NCBI RefSeq assembly: GCF_009727055.1
Contig: NC_052350.1
Location: 34,248,172-34,312,171, forward strand
From: Benincasa hispida
Lineage: Eukaryota > Streptophyta > Magnoliopsida > Cucurbitales > Cucurbitaceae
DNA: 64,000 nt
Reading direction: 5' to 3'
Notes under the pieces: model-generated
The model's database searches: none
What the model saw: the letters and a program-made list of their open reading frames with translations, nothing else
What the model was told of the DNA's origin: nothing
Part shown: in pieces, positions 45,250 through 57,107 of the stretch
Layout of the letters: each line of letters opens with the position of its first letter
Numbering within the stretch: the stretch's first letter is position 1
Program-made: the position numbers and the translations under genes

Positions 45250-46631
45250 ATGTATATAATAACCACCTTATCATATAATATATATTAAACTAGATGTTAT
45301 ATCAAATATAACACATAACCTATAGTTTTTATTTTATATCAAATACAATATAACCTATAGTTTTTATTTCTCTCAACAATGCATGGTATTTATTATAAAT
45401 CATATTTATACTAAATTCAATTATATGAATCTCATCCATATAATTAGTATTTAAATCATATTCAAATATTTAATTCCTCGTTAAATAAGCTTTATACTAT
45501 AATATATCAAATACATTATATTAATTATATCACATATAATTAATTCTCTCAATTAATTTGAACAATTAAAATTAATCCAAAATTAATTCTCAATAATACA
45601 TGTTGAGCTACAGAGAGACCTTATGGACTTATAGATTGAAGCTCCAATGGTACTCAAATAATTAATTAAACTTCTTCAATTAAATTATTCAACATCCATT
45701 AATTGCCAGTCAGTCCATTAAAGACCAACAGTTACATTCTTTGCACTACAGATTTATTTCTATGTCCATTGGATATAACTCTTCACAAGTTGCTCGTAAG
45801 TACAACTAGGCCAAAATTACCGTTTTGCCCCTATGGTTACATCTGACTCCTTAAGTACCATCAATCCCTCTAATGTACAATAATTCATAGTCCAACTATG
45901 ACCAAACCCTTCTCAAGAAAAGAGAAAGTGTGGCACCACATTGTTCAAGCCCTGAAATCAGTCCTTAAAGGAACAATTTATCTACTTACCCCGACATTAG
46001 GAAATGAGTGAATTCCGTCTTGTGTAGTTGTGTTCCCAACTCTTCGATCAGACGAATCTCCAAAATGGTAGGCTTATTGAGTCGGCGATCTAGCCACTCT
46101 CACCCATATAAATCAAAGAACTGCCTTCATATGCAAGAGTTCACAACTCACTCAAGTTCAGGTCATGTCACCTATGGTCATCCTGATAAAATGTAAGTCT
46201 CTACTATTAACAACATTATATAATGAAACTAATCATTTCGTTTTCCGGTCTTATACAAACTCCTATGTATAGAATACCTCCGCTCAAATGTCTTTACATG
46301 AATGATCAGGATCAGATCATTTGTAGCACTTTACAACAATTGTAACTTCTACAAAGCAGGTCATATTCGTAGTGTCACCAGGATCAGGTACCCAGCCTTA
46401 TCCATGTACTACAAACCATTTAGATTATCACTTAAATATGATCCACATATATGTCTCTATATACATGTTTAAGCTACAAAAGATAACCTTGGATGTTAGT
46501 TTATTGGTTTGTGGGTTAATGGTACTAAATGTCGAATAAAAATATCTCATAATTTATTAAATAAATAAATTGTTTGTACATTACCATTACAAACTATAGG
46601 ACCCATGAGATTTTGGGCATCAATCACAACA
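44600..46631 (-). mobile_element. Solo LTR, family B, minus orientation
   Basis: On the minus strand it begins at 46631 with tgttgtgattgatgcccaaa and follows family-B landmarks (atgaccataggtgacatgac, gtaagtagataaat) down to about 44700. It then runs through a leader-like part that matches the end of B1 (aattggaaagatcc against aattgggacgatcc). The left border is approximate. It lies just downstream of the gypsy pol remnant G2. The small frame at 46008-46196 is LTR sequence. Confidence 0.72.
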
Positions 46632-46799
46632 ATCACATTATTCATTCCACATCGCATCAGATAATTCAATTTCAATCATATCCAAGTCAAGAGTCAAAAA
46701 TCAGAAATCCAAAACAACAATAATCAAATAAATCAAATTAAGAAGTTAACTAGGAAAGCATAAAAGTGAAAATAGACATCCTTTGAAAAATTGGATTGA

Positions 46800-49700
46800 A
46801 GTCACCGTAGGTATTCTTCAACATGGGCGATCAAGCTTGCCCGCCTAGTTAATGGATTCCTTGTCACGGTCCATAAAGGCTTCACTCGCTGACCAAAGAC
46901 ATTGATGATCTTCATTCATTAATTGCACAGCTCCATGGTGAAAAATTTCACGCATAATGAATGGGTCGGACCACCTTGACTTAAGTTTACATGTGGAAAG
47001 ATGAAGATGAGAGTTAAAAAGTAACACTCGTTGGCCAATAGTTAGATCTTTCTTATAAATCTTGTTGTCATTCTACTGCTCAGTTCGTTCCTTGTAAAGC
47101 TTTGCGTTCTCATACGTGATGAATCACCACTTTGTCAGTTCATTCAGTTGAAGTTTCCGAGCCTCTCCTACTATTGCTAAATTCATATTCAACTTTTTCA
47201 GGGCCCACTATGCCTTATGCACTAAATCTAACAGGAGATGGCATGCCTTCCCAAATACCAGCGCATAGGGAGATATGATGATGGGTGTCTTATACGCAAT
47301 TCTATTAGGCCCAAAGAGCCTCATCTAATCTCTACATTTAATCCTTCTGAAAGGTGTTTACCACTTTCTCCAATATGGACTTTATCTCTTTGTTGGAAAC
47401 TTCTGCCTGACTGTTTGTCTGCGGATCGAATGCGATCACGACCCTGTGATTACACATTAAATTTTGTTAACAAATTAGAAATAATTTGATTGATAAAATG
47501 AGTACCTTCATCACTAATCAAGGCACGGAGCGTCCAAAAATAGGAAAAGATATTCTTTTTCGAAAACTTAGCCACTGTGGCCGCATCATTCTTAGAACAG
47601 AAGATGGCCTCCACCCGTTTATAGATGTAGTCGACTGCTACCAAGATGTATTGATGTCCAGAAGAAGCAGGGAAATGACCCATAAATAAATGCTCCACAC
47701 ATCAAACAACTCTACTTCCAAAATTCAATTTAGTGGCATTTCATTTTTATTGGATATGTTGCCAATCTGTGAACACCGACCACAGTTCATCGCATGGGCA
47801 CGGGTGTCTTTGAATGGACTGAGCCAGAAGTAGCCACACTAAAGAACCTTAGCAGCGGTCCTCTGCCTCTTGAAGTGTCCACCATATGGGGACACGTGAC
47901 GTTGTTCAAAGATGCGTTGAACTTCGAACTTCGGAACGCATCGTCGTAAAATATGATCAAGTCTTAATCGGTATAGAAACGGGTCATCCCAACAATAAAA
48001 CTTGGCTTTGTGAATAAGTTTCTTCTTCTGTTGATAGTTATATTCTTTTGGCATCTAAGTGCGAACCAGATAATTGACAATATCCACATATCATGGTTTT
48101 TTCTCACTTATACTCATTAAGTTCTCATCTAAGAAACAATAGTCTATCTGTTTTTCTTTCTTCTGACTCTTTTCATTTTCCAACCATGACAAAGATCAGC
48201 AACTTGGTTCTCTGTCCCTTTCCTATCTTTAATCTGTAGTCAAACTCTTGAAGTAGTAGTAGCCATATAATCAATTTGGGCTTCACATCCTTTTGCCATT
48301 AGATACCTAATCGTAGAGTGATCAGTGTATATCACCATATTAGACCCCACTAGATATGGTCTGAATTTGTCTACCACAAATACCACGGCTAACATTTCTT
48401 TCTCTGTGGTCATATAATTTTCTTGGCCATTGTTAAGGGTTTTATTGGCGTAAAAGATAGGATGTAGGATTCTTTCTTTGTGTTGACGCAATACTACTCC
48501 CACTGCATAATTGTTTGCGTCGCATATGAGCTTAAAGAGTTGCGACCAATCCAACGCCACCAGGATGGACACAGAAATGAGCCAATCCCTAAGCATGTTG
48601 AATGTCTGGGTGCAAGCATCATCAAAATTGTTAGGTCTGTCTACTTGAAGGAGTGCACTCAAGGGTTGGGCAATTTGGGAGAAATCTTTAATCAATCTCC
48701 TATAGAATCCAACATGTCCTAGAAAGCATCTCAAGTCTTAATATTCATGGGTGCTGGTAACTTGGTGATCACATCAATCTTCGCCTAATCTACCTCAAGT
48801 CCTGCCTTGGAAACTTTATGCCCTAACACAATGCCTTCAGTGACCATGAAATAACACTTTTCTCAGTGGAGAACAAGGTTCATTTCCTCGCATCATTTCA
48901 GCACTTTTTCCAAATTCGTAAGGCAGACACTGTATGAATTACCAAAAATGGAGAGATCATCCATAAAAACCACCATTGACTGTTCCAAGAAATCTTAGAA
49001 TATGGCCATCATGCATCGCTTGAAAATCCCTAGCACATTACAGAGCACGAAGGGCATGCATCGGAAGGCAAAGTTGCCAAAAGGACAAGTGAAAGTGTTC
49101 TTCTCTTGATCCTCAAGTGCTATGGCAATCTGGTTATATCCAAGGTACCCATCCAGAAAGCGGAAGAACTCATTTCTCACCAATCTATCCAACATTTTAT
49201 CAATAAAGGGCAAAGGGAAATGATCTTTCTTGGTTACCTAATTCAATTTGTGGTAGTCCATACATATTCACCAATCGGTGATAGTTCTCATATAGATCAA
49301 TTCATTTTTAATATTAACAACAACCGACATGCCACCTTTCTTCGACGCGCACTATGTTGGGCTCACCCAGCTACTGTCAAGGATGAGATAGATGACTCCT
49401 GCATCGAGCCACTTTATTATCTCTTTCTTGACCACTTTGCACATAGCTACATTGAGCCTGTGTTGCCTTTCGATAAAGCCATCTTTCCCTTCCTCCAGCC
49501 TAATTTTATGCATATAATAAGAGGGGTTAATCACCTGGATATCTACCAAAGTCCATCCAATGGCCTTAGTGTACTTTCTCAACACCTACAATAGGGCCAG
49601 CTCATCGTCTATGCTCAATGGGGAGGAGATAATGACGGGCAGAGTGTCATTATCACCTAGATACACATACTTAAGGTGTGTAGGTAAGGCCTTCAGCTCC

Positions 49701-50572
49701 AAGAGGAGGGGCTCTACTAACAGCAATTTTATTTTTATTGCTTCTCTTTCTTCTAGATTCAAAGATTCAAAAATTTGGTCAGACTTGGTCACGACATGCT
49801 CTTCTTCCATTGCCAGCTCAACTTCTTTTTCTTCTTTTATTTCCTCTTCAAACATTTCCCAACAACTTACTTTAAGATCATCAATGTGCTAACATGTTCC
49901 CAATTCATCCAGGAACTTCAATGCAATGTGCTGACATGTTCCTAATTCATCCAGAAACTTCAATGCATTAAACACGTTGAATTTAACTTGTTGATCATCT
50001 ACTTTAATGGTCAATTCAAGTTTCTATATGTCGATCAGAAACACCTGGTTAATAAGAATGAGCGACCAAGGATGATAGGAATCTCAGTATCAACCTCATA
50101 GTCCAAAATGATGAAGTCAGTTGGGAAGATGAATTTATCAACCTAAATAAATACATATTCTATCTTCCCTTCAGGATATGTTATGAATTTGTCAGCAAGT
50201 TGCAAGATCACGGTGGTGGGTCTGACCTCACCAATTCCCAGCTCTTTAAAGATAGATAATGGCATCAAGTTGATGCTTGCACCCATATCACATAACGCAT
50301 GGTCGACCTCCTTCCCACCAATAGAACAAGGTAGAGTAAAGCTCCCTGGATCTTTCATTTTAGCCAGGATGTTATTTTTGAACAATGCACTTCACTCTTG
50401 AGTCAGCGTGACAGTCTCAAATTCCCCCAGCCTTTACTTTTTAGATAATATGTCCTTCAAGAATTTTACGTAACTCAGCATCTGTTCAAGGGCTTCTACC
50501 AAATGGATATTGATGTGAAGTTGTTTCAGTACATCTAAAAACCTCTTGAATTGTCAACTATCATCTTTCTTT
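46800..50572 (-). pseudogene. Ty3/gypsy protease-RT-RNase H-integrase remnant (G2)
   Basis: Read from 50572 downward. Gag tail and protease: 50143-50385 (DPGSFTLPCSIGG, LCDMGASINLMPLSIFKELG, with the Asp in CDMGAS where related copies have CDLGA). RT: 49352-49585 (AIGWTLVDIQVINPSYYMHK, KKEIIKWLDAGVIY), then 48995-49213 (FFRFLDGYLGYNQI, CMPFVLCNV), with catalytic FMDD at 48956-48967. RNase H: 48240-48734 (FLGHVGFYRRLIKDFSQIA, VIYTDHSTIRYL). Integrase zinc-binding part: 47839-48054. Integrase core: 47450-47698 (GHQYILVAVDYI, ISDEGTHFINQI). C-terminal part: about 46845-47230 (KLKSRWSDPFIMREIFHHGA). Stops and shifts are frequent. Gag is cut off at 50572 by an LTR-B insertion and does not resume beyond it. 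Confidence 0.9.
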
Positions 50573-52086
50573 TGTTGAGGTTGATGCCCTAAAGTCTTAT
50601 GTTCTATAGTTTGTAACCAGTTTGTACAAATGCTTGTGTTCTATAATATATGATATTTTACTTCACATCTTGTATTTTCCTCAGTTGCATGTTTTATTTG
50701 CTTTACCACAAATCAATAAACTTAAAATCCCTGGTTATCTGTATGTAACTCAAGCATGTATATGGTGACATACAAGTGGATCATGTCTTGAGTGATAACC
50801 AAAATGGTCTGTAGTATAAGGATATTGGAAGGAAACCTTATCCTGGTAATGCTACGAATGCGGCTCGCTTTGTGGAATGGTCAAAAGTGTTGTGACTTGT
50901 CACAGATGGTCTAATCCTGATCATTCATGTTGGGGACATGCGTGCGGGGGCGTCCTATACAAAGAGTTTGTATAAGACCTAACCACGAAGTGTTAACATC
51001 TCGTTATATAAAATCGTTCATGATAGAGACTTCACTTCACTAGGATGACCATAGGTAATATGACCTCAATCTTGAGTGAGTTGGGAACTCTTGCCATTGA
51101 GGGCGGTTCTTTGATTTGTATGGGTGCGAGTGGCCAGGTCGCCGATTCAAACCTACCATTTTGGGGATTCGTCTTATTTAGGAGTTGGGAATTCAGCTAC
51201 ACAAGATGGAATTCACTCCTTCCCTGAGGCAGGGGTAAGTAGATAGATAGGTCTTTTAAGGGCTGATTCCAGGGCTTGAACGATGTGGCGCCACACACTT
51301 TCTCTTGGCCCGAGAGGTGTACACACATAGTTGGACTATGTTGTATTGTTCATTAGAGGAATTAGTGGTACTTAAGGAGTGAGATGTAACTATAGAGCAA
51401 AATGGTAATTTGGCCTAACTGTACTTACGAGCATCTGTGAAGGGTCATCATACTCATGATTGGTTATATCCGATGGACACAGAAATATATCTGTGGTAAG
51501 AAAAGTTTAGTTGTTGGCCTTTAGTGGAATACCTGACAGTTAACGGATGGTGGATCTCATGGCTAAAGAGTTTAGTCAGTTATTCATGGACCATTGGAGC
51601 TTCGAGCCACAGGTCCATTAGGTTCCCTTGGTAGCTTAGATAAAGTCGAGAATCAATGTTTGGGTTAATCTGAAATGTTCAAATTGACAAGAAGAAGTTC
51701 GATTATATATGATATAATTGGACTGGTTAATTATATATGATATAATTAGCTAAATGTATGAGATACATTATTTTGGAGGAAATTAGATATAAATATGATT
51801 TATATCAAGTAGAGGAGAAATTACTATAGTAGATATGTGATATAAAACTACAGGGTAAAAATATAATAATAATTTAATTGATTAATTATATAATAATTAA
51901 CCTAAAATCTCTCTCGGACGTGCGTTAGTGGAAAACAGCGTCGGTTATTATAACCGATGAATAAAAATGAAATTTGTTTCATTTTGAAGGGTTCGAAAGA
52001 AAAAAGATTGGAAGGTTGCGTTGGTGTGAAAACGTAAACAATCGCTTAAAGTCAAGAGCCTATATGATAGTCGCTCAGTGCCTAAA
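50573..52086 (+). mobile_element. LTR, family B, plus orientation, 5' part (B3)
   Basis: The LTR starts at 50573 with tgttgaggttgatgccctaa and shows all family-B landmarks (gaccataggtaatatgacct at 51045, ggtaagtagatag, gttggactatgttgtattg). It is interrupted at 52086 by another LTR and resumes at 54929. It entered the gypsy element G2 between gag and protease. The 60-codon frame at 51045-51227 is LTR sequence. Confidence 0.8.
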
Positions 52087-52602
52087 TATGAAACCTGGAT
52101 TTCAATTTTCCTTACTTAAGCAAGTGATAAAAAGAATTAACTAAGTGAAAGTTAAATCCTAAGTTAAGGGGAAGAAAATTTCTAAGTGTTAAGTAGATTT
52201 TCCTTGAATAATTTAAATTGAGATTTAATTGGTAAAATTGTAATGAAATTTTTATAATAAATAGGTTGTTGAAAACAGTTAGTGTGATTGGTGAAAGAAG
52301 GAATGGAGATTTGAAAAGAAAAAAAACTGGAATTGAGTTAGGAAAGTTGGGAAAAAATAATAAGCAGGTTGAGCTAGTGTGGAATAATATGGAAATTAAG
52401 TTTGGAAAATTTGGGGAAAATTTCAGCTAAGTATGGAGAAATTAGTTGAAGTGCGTTATGGCTGAAGGATTAAGAAAAATATGGAATTTATGTGAAATGC
52501 AGAAAATATAGGAAATTACTTTGGAAAAATTTGGAAAATCCATGTAAAAGTATCACAAAGTGGTGAGCAAACGTGTACGGAGAACAATGTTCGCAGTAGC
52601 TA

Positions 52603-52934
52603 AGAGCGAGATCGTTGAGAGTGAGATCAACGAGATCGTTGAGAGCGAGATCATTGAGATCGAGACCAGCGAGATTGGAGAGGAAATGGGAGAGAGCGAG
52701 ATTGGATAAAAGATGGGAGAGAGCGAGACCAGCGAGAAAGCTGGAGAGAGTGAGAGTGGAGAGAAAAGTTAAAGCTGGAGAGAGCGAGAGGGAGAGCGAG
52801 ATTAGAGAGAGCGAGACTAGCGAGATTGCTGGAGAGAGCAAGAGTGAAGAGAGCGAGACTAGCGAGAAAGTGGGAGAGAGCTACACTGCCGAGAGTGGAG
52901 AGAGCGACACTGCTGAGAGCAGAAAAAGCGAGAG
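52603..52934 (+). repeat. gagcgagac / gagagcgaga array in solo LTR (ii)
   Basis: Dozens of gagcgaga, accagcgaga and gagattggagag words in imperfect tandem. It is the mirror of 42292-42640. Confidence 0.88.
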
Positions 52935-54060
52935 CGCCTATGCGTTAGCCTTGCTTTGTCCGATTCGAACGTCACACCCACGCCTCGCCTATGCATTGAA
53001 CGGCCGAGCAAGCTTCTGGGTGATGTATTTGGACACGTTGGGGTGGATTATGCATGTAAAAACCCTAATTTGAATACAAACAAAGCTTGGACGTAAGGGT
53101 AACATCAATTAAAATCTAGGTGTCCGATTAGAGAAATTCTTAAACCCTAAGAAATTGTGTTGGATGCATTTGGGAAGAACACTGAATCAAGGTGAAGTCA
53201 GTACTACGTTGATAAAGGGAGGATTAAACATTTGGCCATGCAAGCAGTAGATGTTGTCAATCCCATGAGCAAATTTGAACGCCTATAAATAGGGAGTTGG
53301 GATGTCATTTTCAAATCACACAAAAATCATAAATTTCGTAGAAAAAGTAAGGAGTGAGACTTCAAGAGAATGTGTCAACTTTGGATGAGGAGATCTTCCA
53401 ATCTACTCGTGCGTTTGGAGTGATTACAAAGCCATCTAAAGCTCTGGAAGTCTAGTTTTTAGAGTAGGGCTGTCGGAGGAAAAGGCCTCAAAGGAACTGG
53501 GCTAGAGGTTGAGAAGAAGGCAGAAGGGTCAGACTATCAGATCAGTCTGGGCCAGACTTGAAGATTTTGAGATTCCAGCCAAACACGAGGAATTATGAGC
53601 TGAAAGTTTAGGTTAAGACTCCTAAGACATTCTAGAATATGTTTGTAGAAGGAAGTATTTCTAAAATAAGGTTCAGAACTATAGGTAATCTAAGTTGTAT
53701 TTTGAATTTGGATTATAGGGGTGAAAAAGAGACCGAGGAGCTACTAGAGAGAAAAGTTCCTAAGAGTTCGAGGTGAGTGGCTAAAATGTTTTCAAACTAA
53801 AACGTTTTTAAAACTGTTTTAATTACAAATTTACATAAATCATGTTTGCGAAAAATAATCTCATGCCTACTAGTTTTTAAGTGTTTCCAAGTAAGTTTGA
53901 ATTGTGATTTGAACGCATGCATATTGTTGAAAAACTATTTACATATGTATATGTATTGATTTTATCCAGCATGCGTTACCATTTTTAAAGCCATGTTGTA
54001 TATGTGTTATACTGTACATGCTTTAAAGAAAAAAGTTGTTTATAAATAGTTTTGGTAAAA

Positions 54061-54273
54061 TGCGATGCCAAAGTACAAGGAGAAGGCATCCACCCAACTA
54101 GATACTGAAGTACAAGAAGAAGGTATCTATTGGTACTGAAGTACGTTTGAGAAGGTACCAAGCCAATGGGATACTGGTACGTTGGAGAAGGTATCCTAGT
54201 AGCTCGATACTGAAGTAGAAGGAGAAGGTATCTGAGCAGTAGTACCTAATGTGTGAAGGTACTTAGTGTGGCC
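54061..54273 (+). repeat. gatactgaagtacaaggagaag tandem repeats
   Basis: About five imperfect units of gatactgaagtacaaggaga plus aggtatc recur at a spacing of roughly 40-45 bp. They lie in the 3' third of the LTR, ahead of the ctcactgggcgtaagctaac segment. Confidence 0.75.
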
Positions 54274-54810
54274 ACACAAGTGATAAAGTCAGAGATTGAG
54301 CAAAAGGGTTCTCTCTGGACTAGTAGTTGGTGTTGGGATTATTTACCAGCTATACAGTACTTTGATTTGAGAAATGATTTTACTGTTTTATGTTTAAAAT
54401 AGTTTTATATACATTACACTTGGAAAATATTTATGCTGCAAAAGTTTATATTTCAGATAAAACTTTTTTCTGAAATTATGCATGAGAATTTACTATGTTT
54501 TCTCGGTCACTCACTGGGCGTAAGCTAACCCCATTTTCAAATGTTTTTGTTTTTCCCCCCCACAGGTAGCGGTCAAATCCTCTAAAGACAGCTCAGTATC
54601 TGCTCTGCCATTAAAGGACTAAAACACTTGTAACCATTTTCTAAGTGGTTACGGTTAATATTGTACACATGTTGCTATTGTTCATATAGGGACAAGGGTT
54701 TGTGGGTTTTGGGACTTGTAAATCTAATATTGTAAATACTCTAAACATATTAAGTTTCTAAGTTAATAAATTGTGGGCCTAAAGACGTCCCGTTGCATAT
54801 GAAGTATAAT

Positions 54811-54821
54811 TGGTATCAGAG
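54811..54821 (+). promoter_or_regulatory. tggtatcagag, primer-site-like word
   Basis: Eleven of the twelve bases of the initiator tRNA-Met primer site occur about 107 bp before the right end of the LTR. If real, the LTR proper would end just before it and the last 117 bases would be internal sequence. The flanking ctaaa duplication argues for the whole 52087-54928 unit having moved or recombined as one. Confidence 0.4.
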
Positions 54822-54928
54822 TTATTCTGCAAAAGTTATTAGGCAATAAGTGTCAGCCCAAGGATTGGTAACTGCTGCAGTCACGCCTTTCTCTAGGATA
54901 AGAAGGAGGTCTGGGGCGGGGTGTGACA

Positions 54929-55017
54929 CTAAACGGTCGCATACCTCGTGCCTAAACAATCGCTTACCTAGCGCCTAAATGATCACACATTAATTCCTAA
55001 ACGATCATATAGTGTGC
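54929..55017 (+). mobile_element. LTR family B3, resumed part
   Basis: taaacggtcgcatacc, taaacaatcgcttaccta and taaacgatcatatagtg are the same degenerate repeats as in B1 at 6225-6540 and continue the zone cut at 52086. The LTR is cut short at 55017 by LTR D2. Confidence 0.75.
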
Positions 55018-57107
55018 TGATGACATGCAAAAGTGCATGTCATCTTAGGCCTTTAACTTAGAATTATAAAGGTTGTTAAGCAGAATAAGCGACAATTATG
55101 CTAGGAATTCATGAGAAAATGAGCTTGCGTCGTTCAGCATTAAAGAAACTCGGCTAACCCGTTAGTATGTGTTATTATGCGTTCAATGTTCTATTTTTGT
55201 AGCTAATGTAGGAAGTGGACGCAACCGCGGAAACCGGACCACCACAAAGACTACCGCAGGCGGAGAAACTCTCCATCACAAAGGCGAACGCGTTCAATGA
55301 ATGCATGGATGTTGCGATAATCAGCCGCATGCGTCCATCGCATGGGAGTTGCGCTCGTCAAGTGATTGCGGTCATCATGTAGAGTTGAGGTATTAAGCGA
55401 ATGCGGTCATTGAATGATTGTGGCTACGCGATAACGTATGCTAATCAAAATTTAGTGGAATGAATGCATCAACACATCTACCTTGAGAAAATCAAAAGCT
55501 GATTTTAACATTTCACCTACCACACCATTAGCGGCAGAGGTTCAGAAAGGACTAAACGCGTCGAATGTCAGAATCAGAGTAGTCCATTAATGTTGTCGGC
55601 AATCCAGGCTCTATATACAGAAGCCGATGAGCAGAAATTCAAGTTATCCAAGGTTTTCGCCTGAGGTTTGCCTAGGGCGGATCCTTGTGATCCAGATAAA
55701 ATGTGTGAGAAGACGCTTGAGAGTTCTTCATCTCCTTCATCCATTCCGAGTGACGATCGGAGCCTTGAACCGGAGCTAGATCTCGAGAGAGGCAGCTCCA
55801 CCGCCCATCCATGGCACCATCGGCAGCCTTGACGCACATCTGCTAGAAGCAAGTCTTTGCTTCCAACCGATCATTTTATTTTCCTTTCTTTTCTTATATT
55901 GTATTGTATACATTTTGTGATTAAAGAATAAATATATTTTGTGTTCAATACATTTCTATGTTTCCTTCGATTCCATCTCCATCTTCTTTACTTAGCATCT
56001 TTAACTTCATTGCATCACTTAGTGAGATTTCTTGAGTATCGCATACTTAGTCATGTGGATTAGGAATATGAAGTATGTAGCAAACCACCGAGAGGTGTGC
56101 GTTGCGTGAGTGTGTGAGTAACCTTATTTGCTTAGTTTGAAGCTGTAGCAACGCCTGTCTATAGGCCAACGCAATGCTTGTCTATGAGTAGAGTCAGCAA
56201 CAACCAACTACCCGAGAGGGTAAGTGGTTGGTCACTTTAAGCAATGTAAGCATTGTTCACTAGAGATAGGAATAATCTTAGGTCAGCAAAGTTCATGCGG
56301 TTACCTTGTCCTATGAGCGCTTCATTCATCATTTAGGCATACTTGGAAGAGTAGTCTAAAACCCAAATCTAATACTCGAGAAAGCGGATTGGAACGCATA
56401 GGCAAGAATGGGGAACTTAGGGATAGGCTCTGTTTGCTATCACATAACATATGCACCCTACGGATAGGATATTGCATGCGTCCAGGAAGTAGGATAAGGT
56501 GTTATGCGGCTATCACGCTCATGCGACGAGAGCTCGTGAGGGGGTTATGGAGGTTTAGGCAGGCATAGGCTTCCCGGCAATATCGCAGATACACCGCATA
56601 CGTCCTAAAGTTAGGCTCAAGTGTGTGTAGCATGATTGCATGGCTTGCATTGACTCTTGAGTACTGCAATGAAAACATCTCCGCATTTTATCTATTTCTC
56701 TATTCATTTGTTTCATGTCAAGAGTTGTCGTGCCTCTACCTCTCATGCATATTCTCATTGCGTTGTCTGTTAGCTAGGAGTAGGAGTAGTGTTAATGTAG
56801 AAACCCCTCCATCATTCTTTTCTTTAAACCACCGCATGCACATTACCGTATTCATTTTGCTACAAGTCCCTGAGTTCGACCTTGGATCAACCAAGAAACT
56901 TGCGTTTGCGTTATACTTGGCATGAGCGCAAGAAAACTTGTGACAGGACGCATGGTCATTGCATACATTCGTTAACGCATTGTCATTCCAATGCATGACC
57001 ATCGACACATGACTATCAATGCATACCTTAAGAACGTGCATCGCATATTGCATCCAAGGGATTTTAGTTTTCGAGTAAATTGACATCTAATTTCCCATCA
57101 CCAAGTT
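55018..57107 (+). mobile_element. LTR D2, second copy of the D family
   Basis: It starts tgatgacatg and matches D1 (13683-15708) throughout: aattcatgagaaaatgagct, the leader tccaaggttttcgcctgagg, gaggtgtgcgttgcgtgagt, and the end ttcccatca at 57107. The TATA-like ctatatacag lies at 55611. The flanks do not share a 5-bp duplication: LTR B3 is on the left and a gypsy protease on the right. The copy therefore sits at a rearranged junction or is one LTR of an element whose rest is lost. Confidence 0.8.

Larger units (their letters stand above)
52087..54928 (+). mobile_element. Solo LTR nested in LTR B3, 5-bp target duplication (copy ii)
   Basis: The same five bases ctaaa flank it (52082-52086 and 54929-54933). 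It starts tatgaaacct, which aligns position by position with tgtaaaaccc of copy (i), so the terminal TG has become TA. It ends gggtgtgaca. Length 2842 bp. It holds a gagcgaga array (52603-52934), a tandem repeat of gatactgaagtacaaggaga type (54061-54273) and a primer-site-like tggtatcagag (54811-54821). The long frame at 52615-53073 is the array read as Arg/Glu/Ser-rich peptide and is not a gene. Confidence 0.82.

Noticed and set aside
49106..49594. 162-codon plus-strand frame
   Set aside because: Antisense shadow of gypsy G2 RT, which has clear motifs on the minus strand.
52615..53073. 152-codon plus-strand frame rich in Arg, Glu and Ser, recalling an SR-type protein
   Set aside because: It is the gagcgaga array of a solo LTR read in one frame. 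The sister LTR has the same array in opposite orientation without a conserved frame.
55574..55852. 92-codon minus-strand frame
   Set aside because: It lies entirely in LTR D2, and the corresponding part of D1 does not preserve it.
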